Below, piece after piece: positions 33,767 to 45,034 of a stretch of DNA of 64,000 nucleotides. The notes under the pieces are model-generated. The model made no database searches and was not told where the DNA came from. It saw only the letters and a program-made list of their open reading frames with translations. The stretch is from the NCBI RefSeq assembly GCF_007655135.1, contig NC_045134.1:25878568-25942567 (forward strand), in the 5' to 3' direction. Position 1 is the stretch's first letter. Each line of letters begins with the position of its first letter. The DNA is from Punica granatum (Eukaryota > Streptophyta > Magnoliopsida > Myrtales > Lythraceae). The position numbers were made by a program, and so were the translations under genes.

Positions 33767-35354
33767 TCAAAGCATCCACCCGTTATAGAATCCTTCAACA
33801 TTTTGGTGGGTAGCCCCAGCATTGACCTCATTTGGTCCTATTGCATTAGTGTATCTGCGGATAATCAAAATACAATATTAATTATTTGGGCAAATTTTGA
33901 ATAAAAAAATAATAAATAGATAATTAACCAAAACTTTTATCGTCTAGGAAGGGAAGACTGAAAAATACCCAATTTGCAACGTGGTGTTGCCTCCTAATGG
34001 ATGGAAATTAAGCCCTTCCGATTGAGGAGGATACTGAGCATATGGGTCGTCGTTGTGATCTTCAGCGTCCCAGGCGAGGCGGAGCGGAATTCTTGTATTG
34101 CTCTCCTCCAGCTGATGATATGATCACGGATATATGTTGGAAAATAATTTCTCGAAGATTGATTAAAATCAGGGAGTATAAATATGTCTACATATTGACG
34201 TAATAATATTGCTCACTGATTAAGAGAAATCACCTTCTTCCTCAAGGCTTTGTTAGTTTCAAGCAGCATTTTCTCCTGTTCAGCAATAAATATAACAATA
34301 AAAAAAGCATAAATCACTACTATATTGTATATCTATATAAATTTATATATTAAAATTTAATTGCATGTAATATTGTTATTACCAGCGACTTAATTAAAAA
34401 TAAAAGAACCATTAATTGTTTTACCCTTTTCTGAAGGTCAGCGAGCCGATCGAGCATGACGTGAGTCTGACAATAATAATGTTAAGGAAAAAAATTAAAT
34501 AAAACTTAAACATATGGTTAGGAAAAAAAAAATCTGATAGAGATAAATTACTAATGATACTTGGAATATAGATAATTCACCTTTGCGGATCGGACTTGCT
34601 TCAGTGAGCTCTCCACTTGATGCTCGAGCTGCTCAAGCTCTTTCATGCTTAGCGGGCTTAGATCTTCTCCAAGAAGGTTCCTTATTGGTCATGTTCAATA
34701 CATCATCAAGACTAGAAAATAAGCTGACAATCGATTTATAGACGCATATATTTACATATCGAAAAGAAAAGTTTGCCGTAAATTTACAAATAGAGACATT
34801 GGTGACTGGGTATATTATATACACACGCATGGATTCCATATCTCGAAAATCATTACCTCTGAGATCGTTGAAGTATCTCTACTCTAGCTTTCAGCTTCAT
34901 GTACTCCTGGTAACTGTTCTGCATGACCAAATGTGTGTATATATATATAATCATTATTTACATTACTACGAAAAATTTGATTTATTTTGCTTTACTCGAA
35001 AAAGCAAATTTTCTTCTAATTGATGAAGTTAAGGAATTTTCATCAATTGAGCTTTTGTATTAATTATTACCTGAGGGTCGTTGCATGGATGGGTGGCTTC
35101 CATTGCAGCATAGCTACACTGATGGTACCTTTCGAGTGTCTTCATCATGCTGCATGCAGATTAAATACACAATGCCAAAAAAAATAATATTAATATGTAA
35201 AGTTAGTTTCTAAAACAATTAAGATAATATATATATGTAAGTTCATAATAAAAGCAATGGATTTGGATCTAATTACATGCAAACATATAACGTAAAGTCA
35301 AACCACTCATATATTTCCAAAATAAAGAAAAGGCAGTGACAAATATTTGCAGAC

Positions 35355-35386
<32 letters not shown>

Positions 35387-38225
35387 TTCGATTACAAAAG
35401 ATATCTATGGATTTGATACAATCAAATATAAGTTTTAATAGTTAATAAAGGGCATAAGTAGTTCACGATAACTAAATTTCTTAATTATCAAGTAAGAATA
35501 TACGTTGTTACGCTACACTCTTTTATTACAAATTTGAAATATTTTAACTATTAATATATGAGAAATGATCATACTTTTCGATTATTCATAGAGAAATTTT
35601 AAGTAACGATCACAACAACATATAATAAATAAATAAATAAATAATAATGATCACAACTAGAGCCTATTTTTGCTGTCATTAAGCAACAAGGCGATATAAG
35701 GACTCAGAATAGTTAGAATAAGACAAGATATATCATCATGTATACTCTTTTTCGAGTATATGAAATCACATACAAACAGTTGGTGAGAAATATATATATC
35801 TAATTTTTGCACAATTGGTAATTGTAATAATCTTTTCAACTATCCCGAGAGGAAAAAAGTATTCTTCATCAAACGCTTATGCTAAAAATGTAGGAGTTGG
35901 CACTAGAGAGACCCTGTTGACGTCATATATATGCGGCCAATTGGGCTCTAACAAGACAATTGAATTCAGAGAAGTATAATATGATGTAAAAACTTTTACA
36001 TCTGGGACAAATTGTCTTTGGCCTTAGCTGATTTTAATTAATATTACTGTATTTTGTTTTGAAAACTTGTTAAAATTCTATTGACATATGCATTTCTTAT
36101 GAGTATTAACTTTTCTAGGCGACAATCATACAGGAAATATATAGATCTATTTTTTTCCTTGAAAATAGATCTAATTATGAAAATAAGAAAAGAGTTTTCA
36201 GATAATACCTAATTAACATAAGGATATTCTGGTATATGGAAAGAGCAAATGATACATCTACGAACAAAGTCCGGCGAATTCCAGAAGAATCCGAAATCAA
36301 GAACAAGTAATGTATGGAAGATCATTATAATTTATCAAAGTAAACAAAGAAAACAAAGTAATTTGGCAAACAATAATTGTCTTTATGGTGGCAATTATAA
36401 TTTATCAAAGTAAACAAAGAAACTTCATGTTCAGAAGTTAGCAATAGTCCAAGCATTTAATTACTGGGATAACATTTTTTTTCAGTTACAAAGGAGGTCA
36501 ATGAACTTAGTAAAATGAAATAAAACCTAATAGCTAATAAATTGGCATAATTAGTTCCATTGAGTATCGAAGTTAAAATCCCTTGGTTACGAGAGGAGAT
36601 TCGAGAGCGTGCGCCTCTGCGCTACACCCTCTTTGATAATTACAGGGAAAACATTGATAATATTGTAATCAGAGCAATGGAGGTGCACACTGAAAAATTA
36701 AAGAAATGAAACAAACACTAATGACATTTATGTATTCGTGCTATTTTCATCATCCTTTGAATTTTTAATGGAAAGGGCCATCTTTTGCCAACAAATTAAC
36801 TTTTGAACACTCATCATTGTTTGTGAAAACCGCGCTGGCTGTCATTGATCGATCTACGCAGAACTATAATTTGATTGTGTGCTTCTCCAACCCTTGATCA
36901 GAATAATATACTTAATTACCCGTTTTTGCAGTAATAAACATGAGGAAGAATGACAAATTGCCAACCCAAAGAAACATATGCATATATAATTATTTTGCAA
37001 TACAAGTAAAAGACTTCGTTATGTTACATGTTAATATGTGATACTTAATTTTATTTAGCATCCAAGTCTTTTCCTCTTTTTTTTTTTTGGTTGGTTCTTC
37101 CCATTTTGTTGCTGAAACTAAAGCAAATTTAAATTAAAGTTTTCGGGCATTGTCCATTCTAGGGTTTTCACACATAAGCATCAAGTCGGAACCACAGAGC
37201 AGCCTTTTCCCTTCTCTTCTCTCTCCCTCCCTGTAACATTAATCCCTTAATTGCAACCGTACAAAAGTGTTTGCAGACTTAAACATACATCAACATCACA
37301 TCTCTGGTCGCAACATATCATAACAGTTCATTTTCATTATTTTTAATTTTCTTCTTGGCTGCGGCGGTTTAAATAATGCATGGATTTCTTAACTAGAAAC
37401 CCTGCGGGTGCCTCTCTGGTGTGTGTATGAGTGTGTATAATATATTTGTATTTATGTATGTATTATCAGGATCATTAAGGATTACTATATATGTTTTAGT
37501 TAATTTCATCCGTTAGTTATTCTGGGAAAAATGTCCGATCTTTAAAAGAAAAAAAGGAAAAAAAAGAGAGTGAGAATGTGAGGAAACCCTAAAATTTCAT
37601 TAAGAGAGAAACCCTTATTGATTTGTATCTGCAGGCACCACTCATAATTAAGCATCGAGAAGATGTGGTGAAGCAGAAGATCGTAACACGATGTGCAAGC
37701 CATATACAGATCTACGAGCAAAGACGATAAATAATATTATCGATAATTCTTTTTCGATTTCTAATCATGGGTGTGTACGTACTTACTGAAGATCAAAGCA
37801 ACATCATGACACTCAAGAAACTATATATGATTCTGCTTTTTGTTGCTAATTAGAAAAACAAAGAGAAGGAAAGCGACCCTTTATCCTCTTCATCAACATC
37901 AAGTTGAAAAAAATATAGAAGAACAAAGAAAGTGCATAGATCTCATCAAAAAAAGAATAGATTATATATAACAAGCAAAGATACGGATACATACATGTAT
38001 GTATAGGTGAATTATTAGGATATATATAATTAATTAGTACCTTGAACTGCTGCAGAACTCATAGAGCTTGCCACGGTTGGAGAAGATGATGACGGCAACC
38101 TCGGCATCGCAGAGGACAGAGAGCTCATAGGCTTTCTTGAGGAGACCATTCCTCCTCTTTGCAAATGTCACCTGCCTGTTGATCTTGTTCTCTATCCTCT
38201 TCAGCTCAACTCGTCCTCTCCCCAT
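33767..38225 (-). CDS. SEP4: SEPALLATA-like MADS-box transcription factor (SEP4/RIN type)
   Basis: Eight exons: 38225-38041, 35149-35071, 34918-34857, 34680-34581, 34466-34425, 34275-34234, 34111-33969, 33854-33767. Lengths are 185, 79, 62, 100, 42, 42, 143 and 88, the MIKC pattern, giving 246 aa. The MADS domain (aa 1-61) reads [20 protein letters not shown] and LYEFCSSS. Exon 2 has [18 protein letters not shown]. The K domain includes [20 protein letters not shown]. The C-terminus holds PPQSEG and TTLQIGY, then the SEP motif GFYNGWML. The YHQCSYAA segment and LEES..IPLRL stretch favour the SEP4/RIN/FBP9 branch over SEP3. SEP proteins are bridging partners in floral and fruit MADS complexes. 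Intron 1 is 2.9 kb. The exon 4 acceptor is AAG, less common but required by frame and by the standard 100-bp length. It lies upstream of FUL on the same strand. Confidence 0.93.
36324..36422 (+). repeat. 29-bp direct repeat in SEP intron 1
   Basis: The segment starting ATTATAATTTATCAAAGTAA is present identically at 36324-36352 and 36394-36422, a 70-bp offset. Confidence 0.9.
36476..36637 (-). mobile_element. SINE in SEP intron 1
   Basis: On the minus strand the head GTAGCGCAGAGGCGCACG resembles box A and the tail is CCTTTGTAACTGAAAAAAA. Flanking 17-bp repeats (36459-36475 and 36638-36654; AATTAC.GGGA.AACAT) differ at two positions. The element lies opposite to the genome's plus strand, so it is in sense with SEP transcription. 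Confidence 0.8.
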
Positions 38226-38680
38226 TCTTACTTTTGATTCTCTTAGAAAAAAAAGAAAAAATATTTTGCTTTTGTAGGTTTTGGTAAGAGATTTGAGGGC
38301 TTCCTGTGGAGGTGATTGTGTGTTTAGGGCACAAAGGGAAAGGGATGGAGAGGGGGAAGGAGAGGAAGGAAAGAGATCGTGTGTGTGTTGACTAATTCTT
38401 TCTGCGTTTTTGTGTGTTTGTACGTGTCTGTGGGATTAATGAGAGAAACATGGGAAAGCTGGAAGTGGTTGTGTTGTTGTGTAGTGGTGCGGTGTCTAGG
38501 TTTATCTTGTTTTACCTTCTTTTCTCTTGTAATCAATTAAAGTTTTTACTACGATTAAGATATTTTTCTTTCTTCGGAGAAAAAATGTATGGTTTCTGCT
38601 CTCTTTACCAGTACAATAATTATTATCTGTCTGGCCTACATCACAGTTTTATGGTAAAGCGATGGACTAACGCTCCCATA

Positions 38681-39058
38681 TTTATCATTTAAAGATAAAA
38701 AGAACTAGCATGAACCGGGAATTTACAGATCTCGCGGAAGTCATATGCCATCGATCACTTATATATATGTAGCGCCTAGCGGGCCGCCTACTCCCGTGAG
38801 ATTCACACGCCTATATATATATATATTAATGGGTCGCTTATCATTACCCTAAAATGAGCAGAACTTGTATTTATTATTTAAATATCAGAAGAACTAGCAT
38901 GAACCGGGTATTTACAGATTTCGTGGAAGTCATATGCCATCAATCCACTTATATACATGTAACGCATAGCGGGCGACCTACTCCCGTGAGATTCACGCGC
39001 CTACACACACACATATATATAAGAGAGTCGCGTATCATTACCCTAAAATGGGCATCTT
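38681..39058 (+). repeat. 189-bp tandem duplication upstream of SEP
   Basis: Two direct copies with a 189-bp period, 38681-38869 and 38870-39058. Shared runs include GAACTAGCATGAACCGGG, GAAGTCATATGCCATC, CTACTCCCGTGAGATTCAC and ATCATTACCCTAAAATG. It lies about 460-830 bp upstream of the SEP start codon. Divergence is mainly single-base changes and TA-repeat length. Confidence 0.9.
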
Positions 39059-39070
39059 ACTATCACTATT

Positions 39071-39226
39071 TTTTTCGGTGTGTACCATGGTGTCCAGAAA
39101 TCCAATAAAGTCTGACTAATCCAGTCGGAAGATCGAGCATTAAAGGTTATTCTCTCTCTCAACAAGTGTGCTTCCCGGGGTTCGAACTTGTGTTCTCCTC
39201 CTTACTCATCCAACAATTTTATTGGT
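39071..39226 (-). mobile_element. SINE with 17-bp target duplication upstream of SEP
   Basis: On the minus strand box B CAAGTTCGAACCCC is followed by a body and the tail GGTACACACCGAAAAAA. The 17-bp direct repeat ATCTTACTATCACTATT flanks it perfectly (39054-39070 and 39227-39243). It inserted at the edge of the tandem duplication. Confidence 0.9.
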
Positions 39227-39243
39227 ATCTTACTATCACTATT

Positions 39244-40306
39244 AATGACATATGAATGTGATCATAGTAGTAGAGACTAAACAAATTGTTCTCTATTGCG
39301 CGCATATGATATATATTTATGCACCTAAAGGGAGGTGCAAGATCATGCGCATGGAATCCAATTCGATGAAAATTTTCCACTAATTCAAACCTGGTGTAAA
39401 ATCGAGTATAAGATTGGTCGCTCGTCCATATATTTAGCTAAAAACTAGCAACTTGAAATGTTCTTGACCAATATTAATTATATATGGGAGGTTATATATG
39501 GCAATGTAATCAGATACCTGGGGAGCTGAAGACGCATTTGTTGATTTGTAAAATTAGATCTACTTATAGGATTCTAATCTAATGATGCTAAAAGTTTGTA
39601 TCAAACTATTTTTATAATTAGAGTTATTTTGAGCAGATCGCAATACCATAACTTATTTCAAATTTTCGTTTGCACAATTCACAGGAGAAGATAACGTTAG
39701 ACAGTAAAGAAAATAAAGAAAACGTGATGGCTGGCTCATTGAAGCAATGAATGGTCAGATATATAGAGCATATAGTGGGATATTGTCGAAATGGATATCG
39801 ACTAATAATGCACGAAGAGTTGTCTGGGAGATTAATCACAAATTATCCTAGGAAACTCTCTTTCCCTAAATGCAAAATTCACAAAATAAATAAAGTAAAT
39901 AAATAATTTAGTTGATATATAACTTCTCCTTAATTCATGACATGATAATTGTATGTATCACGCTAGGAATAATAATCCACACATTAAATCGGAATTTCAT
40001 CCAAAACATGATCCGTATCTTTTGAGAGAAATGAAAAACTTTGATGACACATTTATTCTTTCAAAGAAGACATAATATTCGACTTTTGACCAAATTAATC
40101 CCCACCCTTTATTTTTAATTTTCTACCAGCTTTAATTTGCCCTAAGAGACTGAACAAAGGAAAATCTGCCTTTTATTACATTCTGTAATAGTATGTGAAA
40201 TGGACGTCAACGACCACCTTAGATGCGATATGCTTTTCGTTGTAGACGTGTCGACTCCTCAACATGGTACCTATAAAATACTCATCTCATTCTTCCATGC
40301 TTTTCT
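39244..40306. other. AT-rich spacer
   Basis: No gene or bounded element recognised. Confidence 0.5.
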
Positions 40307-40320
40307 AATTAATTTCAAAG

Positions 40321-40480
40321 AAAGAGAGAGAAAAGATATTTGATGCAGTAACACAAGTCGTTGTCTTGAATTACGAGGTCTCGGGTTCAATCATTGTCAG
40401 TAGGATTTTTGTATCCCTTTATTGAGTCTTATTATTTCTATTTTTGTATTAAGTTGTAGGTATCCCTTATAATAAAAAAA
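40321..40480 (+). mobile_element. SINE with 14-bp target duplication
   Basis: A tRNA-like head includes CTCGGGTTCAATCATTG (box B). The body ends in an A-rich tail at 40480. The 14-bp repeat AATTAATTTCAAAG flanks it perfectly (40307-40320 and 40481-40494). Confidence 0.85.
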
Positions 40481-40494
40481 AATTAATTTCAAAG

Positions 40495-41084
40495 GGAAGA
40501 GAGGAAACTTGGAACTTAAGATTTGCAGGTGGATTATTTTCTCATATACATTTGCTTATATTTGTATATATCTAAATCCGATCGATCAAAATCCAATGGC
40601 CAATCGAGCGACGGATTCAGTTAACGAATGGATTGATCTTAAAGTACCCAATATTTTAGTCCCTGAAAGGGAAAAAAAAAGTTTAAAATGATTTAATAAA
40701 GTTGAAGTTATAAAAAGTAACTTAGAAACATGCATGCATGTTTAGAGTATAGTGAATGGTTCATATTCACCACCGAGTGGTCTAAGTGCTTGCTGACGAC
40801 GACCGGTTTGTACTCGATTAGCCACAGATAAAACATTTTCGGCAAGAAAAGTTTGAGCCGGTTTTCGGACCGGGGATCAATTCTTGATCAAAAAGATTCC
40901 AAAGGGCAAAAGTTTTGGAATCGCTCGCTGTCGGATAATATGCGTGGATCCCTATTTGTTCATATCATGACTCATAATTAATCCAGTCCTAGAAGAAAAT
41001 ACTTCCTTTTTAATTTTCTTTCAAAAAAACTTTCTCATGAATAAAATTTAGTTAAAATGGCTTCTTTTCCTTTGAAAAAAATGA
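40495..41084. other. AT-rich spacer
   Basis: No gene or bounded element recognised. Confidence 0.45.
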
Positions 41085-41270
41085 CTTTGTTTGGTTTTCA
41101 AGTATAAAGTTTTATTCTACCAAATTTATTCTTCTTCAAATTCAATACTGTAATTATTACTGTTTTATCTTTTTCTTCATTTAATAATAATTTTTCGCTG
41201 ATAATTTTTCTTAACTATTGTTATAATTAATTTTTTAATAATAAAATTTTCAACTAATTTCATATCCATA
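41085..41270. mobile_element. Partial or diverged copy of the GTTTGGTTTT MITE family
   Basis: Starts CTTTGTTTGGTTTTCAAGTA and shares AATTCAATACTGTAATTATTAC-like interior blocks with the copies at 21901 and 23709, but has no clear right end. Confidence 0.4.
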
Positions 41271-41830
41271 AGTAAATACATACATAGATATATATATATT
41301 TTCACACATCTATATATTTATCAACACTTATAATTATTATACAAAATCAAGTTAAGCCGGATCATGATTCAACTCAAAAATCAAAAGCAAGCTAATAAAT
41401 TTCTTGCGTCCGCGCTGCATGGGAACTCAAACACTGCCGCCCGTGCCTTAATTAGCTGCTAATCACCAGAAGAATCGCGGAACTGTCACAGTAATCAGTA
41501 CGTGTCGACTACTGGTTGGATGGTTCCACAGTACTGCACGAAGGCAGGTGACGCAGTCAATTTTAAAATTTATTTTTTAATTAGCTTTTTGGGGTAATAA
41601 TAACTTATTACATTTCTGAACTGGGTGAGTGCAGTTTTGCGACCAACGTACTATTTTACGGCTCCATGGTTCCGAAAAATACCCCCTGAAATGAGACACG
41701 TGTCGATGAAGGGGACATCCTATGAACCGCCGGTATGAGGACATAGCCCCTCTGCTGCCGTCTGATACGTGTCACTAAAAACACATCCAAGGCTGTGACG
41801 CCTTTTTTTGTTTTTGTTTTTTTTTTTTTT

Positions 41831-42246
41831 TAAATTACACCGGTGTTTTAAAAAATTTTACAAATGTTTCAATATGGTATATATATATTTTTTTTACTAT
41901 TTGACGGTGCAAAATGTTTAGAAGTTGTTTCAGTATAGTACAAACCGTCATTGACGCCATCAAGTCATCCTTTACAAGATCTGTAAATTTTGCACCATCA
42001 TATAACTTACGTAAAACATTTTGTACTATTAAGTTATAACTTCAAAACATTTTGCACAATCATGTAACGTCCCACAAAAATTAGTTTTGCACAATCAACG
42101 TCGATTTGACTGCGATAATGGCGAGATGACGGTTTATGCTATACTGAAACAATTTTGAAACATTTTGTACTATCAAGTAGCGAAAAAACTTTTTATACCA
42201 TATTGAAATATTTGTAAAAAATTTTGGACTATCGGTACAATTTACC
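41831..42246. mobile_element. Mutator-like fold-back MITE
   Basis: Inverted ends TAAATTACACCGGTG at the left and ATCGGTACAATTTACC at the right, with complementary arms (ATTTTACAAATGTTTCAATA against TATTGAAATATTTGTAAAAA). Interior blocks AAACCGTCATTGACG and GCGAGATGACGGTTT also pair. It is related to the element at 50857-51329. Target duplications are unclear because of poly-T and CT-rich flanks. Confidence 0.65.
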
Positions 42247-44138
42247 CTCTTTTTTTTATAATTCTAGAAGTCCTTTTCTCAATTTCTTTTTTCTTTTTCT
42301 CAACGTAGTCCTATTCTCAAAAATGATCAATCATGCGGAACGGAGCCGAACCTGCTCACGAGCTACTATAAGATTTGATTATTTGAGATTTGAATTTGGG
42401 AGGTTGAGTCAAGTCAAGCTTCCGAATAGAGCAGCTCGTGCACATTCTCGAGCTTTCTACCTAAGAATTAATATGACCATCGTACATGATAAAAACTGAT
42501 CATAAACCGCATGTCGATATACTATAGTTCATTTCATTATGATGAGGGATTGGTTTAATTTTATTTTACGCATAGTCATGCTGGCCTAATTTTACTATCC
42601 TCAAACTTAATCCTGATTTCAGGCTTATCAAGCTCAACCTTGAGCCAACTCGAGCTCATTCCAACGCAAACCAAAACCCGGCCTTCGTGAGCTCAAGTGC
42701 TTGTCTGGGCCTTCCAGCCTAGCTCAATGGCCTAGCCAACTGTAACTCAATTCGACTAGGCTCAATTATGCTTCTATCAAATGCCACAAAGCGAAAATAA
42801 AATAAAATAAAAGAAAATGGACTTTCGATCTACTCTATATCTCTAAAAATTAAGTAGAGATGAAAAGAAAGACAATGAGAATAAGGAGTTGCCATCAGCC
42901 TTTTCATTTGGTTCTAGAACTAGAAGAACCGACGGGGTTGCTTGCCCAAAGTTGGCCTGCTAGTTACTATATACGCAATCTTGGCAAAATTCATACGCAA
43001 ATTTCTCGAGTATTCGACTCAATGATGTGGATCGTTTAACGGTTGCTCAGATCCAATTTTTAACTCAGAACCTTCACTTTTTCATGAATAAATTTGATCG
43101 ATGAATCCTTTTTGTAGCCTTTCGTTTATTTTCAGCATTCTGCCTCGGCCTACGTGATATTACTCTTTTTCTTAGATTCATGAAAGATAGTACATTATAC
43201 GTAGCATCTTCTTCTCCTTTTGCTTTTTGTCTCTCTTTCTTCGTAAGATTTTCTACAACGACATGTACAAGGAAATCTTCAAAATGTGGCAAATAATAAC
43301 CCAAAAAAAAAAAAAGCACTTCATATGCCCCAAAGCTTAGTGGGTTGGGCCATTTCCCTGAACCCATAATTACCAATGGGCCACTGGGTATATTGCTACA
43401 AACCAGGCTTCAGACATATTCTTGGGCTACGGCAAGCCCAATTAACTGATATATCTCGGGCCCATAAACCTTATCGAACCAAGCTGGCCCAGCAATTTAT
43501 CGAAACAAATCGACCAAGCAATACAAGATTCGGGCAAGGAAGTCGTCCTGAAAGAATCTCCCAATCGCATCGAGATTCTTTTACACTCTGTGATTCATTT
43601 GAAGAATCTATGAATTAGTATAGTGCTAAAAGATGCCATCGCCTTTTATTCATGTCGCGGGCACATATTACTTGTTCGGGAAGAACATGCCGAGGCTCAA
43701 GCCACGACGAAAATCCAAAACCGATATCTTGCGGGGTTAATGAGTAGGCATTAAACAAATTTGGATGGAGGAGGGAAATTGCCGTAAGAGCAAAACAAGA
43801 ACGTCAACAGGACTATGGTCCTTTCCATGATCTTTCCATCTTCACTGCGAATACGAAAGAACATGACAAAGCTGTCTCCTGTCGTCTTCGTCTCTCCCAG
43901 CAAAAGATCATTTCATGGTGGCGCCATAACTGCAGGGAAAGAGATCACCGATGAGACTACACATCGCAAGCTAATAATAACTCCACTTGACGTGTGCGGG
44001 TCCCATGTTAGCTAGATATCCGTCGGGTACACGAAACAACAGTTGAGATTCGTCCGAGATTTTATTACGACGAGTTTGAATTGAATCAGTAGATAGCGAA
44101 ACTAAACCAATTTTACTTCAACGAGGCCAAGTAAGTGC
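42247..44138. other. Intergenic spacer, repetitive in part
   Basis: 42320-42780 is rich in GAGCTCG/CGAGCTC words, reminiscent of a decayed hAT-type repeat. 43370-44010 is more GC-rich and may be a remnant of an LTR element or a decayed host fragment. No identifiable coding sequence was found. Confidence 0.35.
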
Positions 44139-44154
44139 GAGAATATCTATATAT

Positions 44155-44538
44155 CCGTAAGTTTATCTAACTAACTTATCTAGATCACAGTTGTTGAGTG
44201 GTATAGGTCCTATTGGGAATCCTATTGTTGAGTGTCTGCCCCCCGCTATATATGGAAATAAGGGTCTAAATGAAAAGGTTGTATCTTGATAATATTATTG
44301 AATATGATTATTAAGATTCATCTGGTTGAGATGTGATTGGACAAATAGGGACGAGTTCCTCCTCCCGATTATATACTGTTGAGCTTGTCTAACTAGCTTG
44401 GCCAGACTCGGCCTTCTCAGATCATGTGTTAATCACAACCATCGAGTGCTACTGATAATCAATGTGCCCAACCTCAACTACCCAAAATAAGTATCCGGAT
44501 ATAGTTATTGAGATTCATCTGGCCGGGATTGAACAAAC
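44155..44538 (+). repeat. Diverged tandem duplication hosting the composite retroelement
   Basis: Two copies about 220-230 bp apart share TCTAACTA.CTT, ATCACA..TGAGTG-like and ATTGAGATTCATCTGG blocks. The second copy ends in GGGATTGAACAAAC, matching GTGATTGGACAAATAG of the first. The retroelement inserted at CAAAC of copy 2. Confidence 0.55.
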
Positions 44539-44997
44539 TGATGCGGCAGAAGAGGTGTCAAATTGGTATTTCGAGAAAAATAAGTTATGATGGCCCTATC
44601 TCGAGGAAAACAACTTCCGGAGCAAAACTCATAACTTTTGGCTATGAAAACACGAGATTTTGGCCGAATTCCATCGTTTAATGCCTCAAACGGGCATTTT
44701 TTTAATGTTATTTGGGCATTTTTGTAATTTTAGGAAAATTTTATATCTTTCGTGCAATTTAAGCGCTTTTAATTCTATTTAAGCATTGTAAAATCCTAGG
44801 GTTAAGAGAGTTAATTTCGAATTTATCAATAAAGTTGTGGAGCTACCGTGCTCTTTCTCCCAATCTTGGATTTGTTTTCGAGTTTGATGCCTATTCTTGG
44901 TATTCGTAAAATCAACAGATGATAGAAGGTCGTAGTTCCGATATTCGTACGCGAATCAACGGGTCTGTAATAAGTTACTCACGTGTACGCTGCGCCA
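44539..44997 (+). repeat. LTR 1 of the composite element
   Basis: 459 bp, TGATGCGGCAGAAGAGG to TGCGCCA. It contains GCATTGTAAAA..CCTAGGG and AATAAAGTTGTGGAGCT, a probable transcription-end region. Very similar to LTR2 and LTR3. Confidence 0.88.
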
Positions 44998-44999
44998 GT

Positions 45000-45011
45000 T
45001 GGTATCAAAGC
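45000..45011 (+). promoter_or_regulatory. Primer-binding site (initiator-Met tRNA type)
   Basis: TGGTATCAAAGC lies three bases after LTR1. It differs at one position from the canonical TGGTATCAGAGC complement of the plant initiator methionine tRNA 3' end. Confidence 0.85.
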
Positions 45012-45034
45012 CTACGGTTTGATCTTGATCGACC

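Larger units (their letters stand above)
35150..38040 (-). other. SEP-like intron 1
   Basis: A 2.9-kb first intron with a GTACTA donor and ATGCAG acceptor. It holds a SINE (36476-36637), a 29-bp direct repeat (36324-36352, 36394-36422) and a TA microsatellite near 35360-35386. Large first introns of SEP genes often carry enhancers, but no specific binding site is claimed. Confidence 0.85.

Noticed and set aside
43376..44015. GC-richer segment with short open frames
   Set aside because: Looked like a possible gene or LTR remnant, but no conserved domain, LTR pair or splice structure could be supported.
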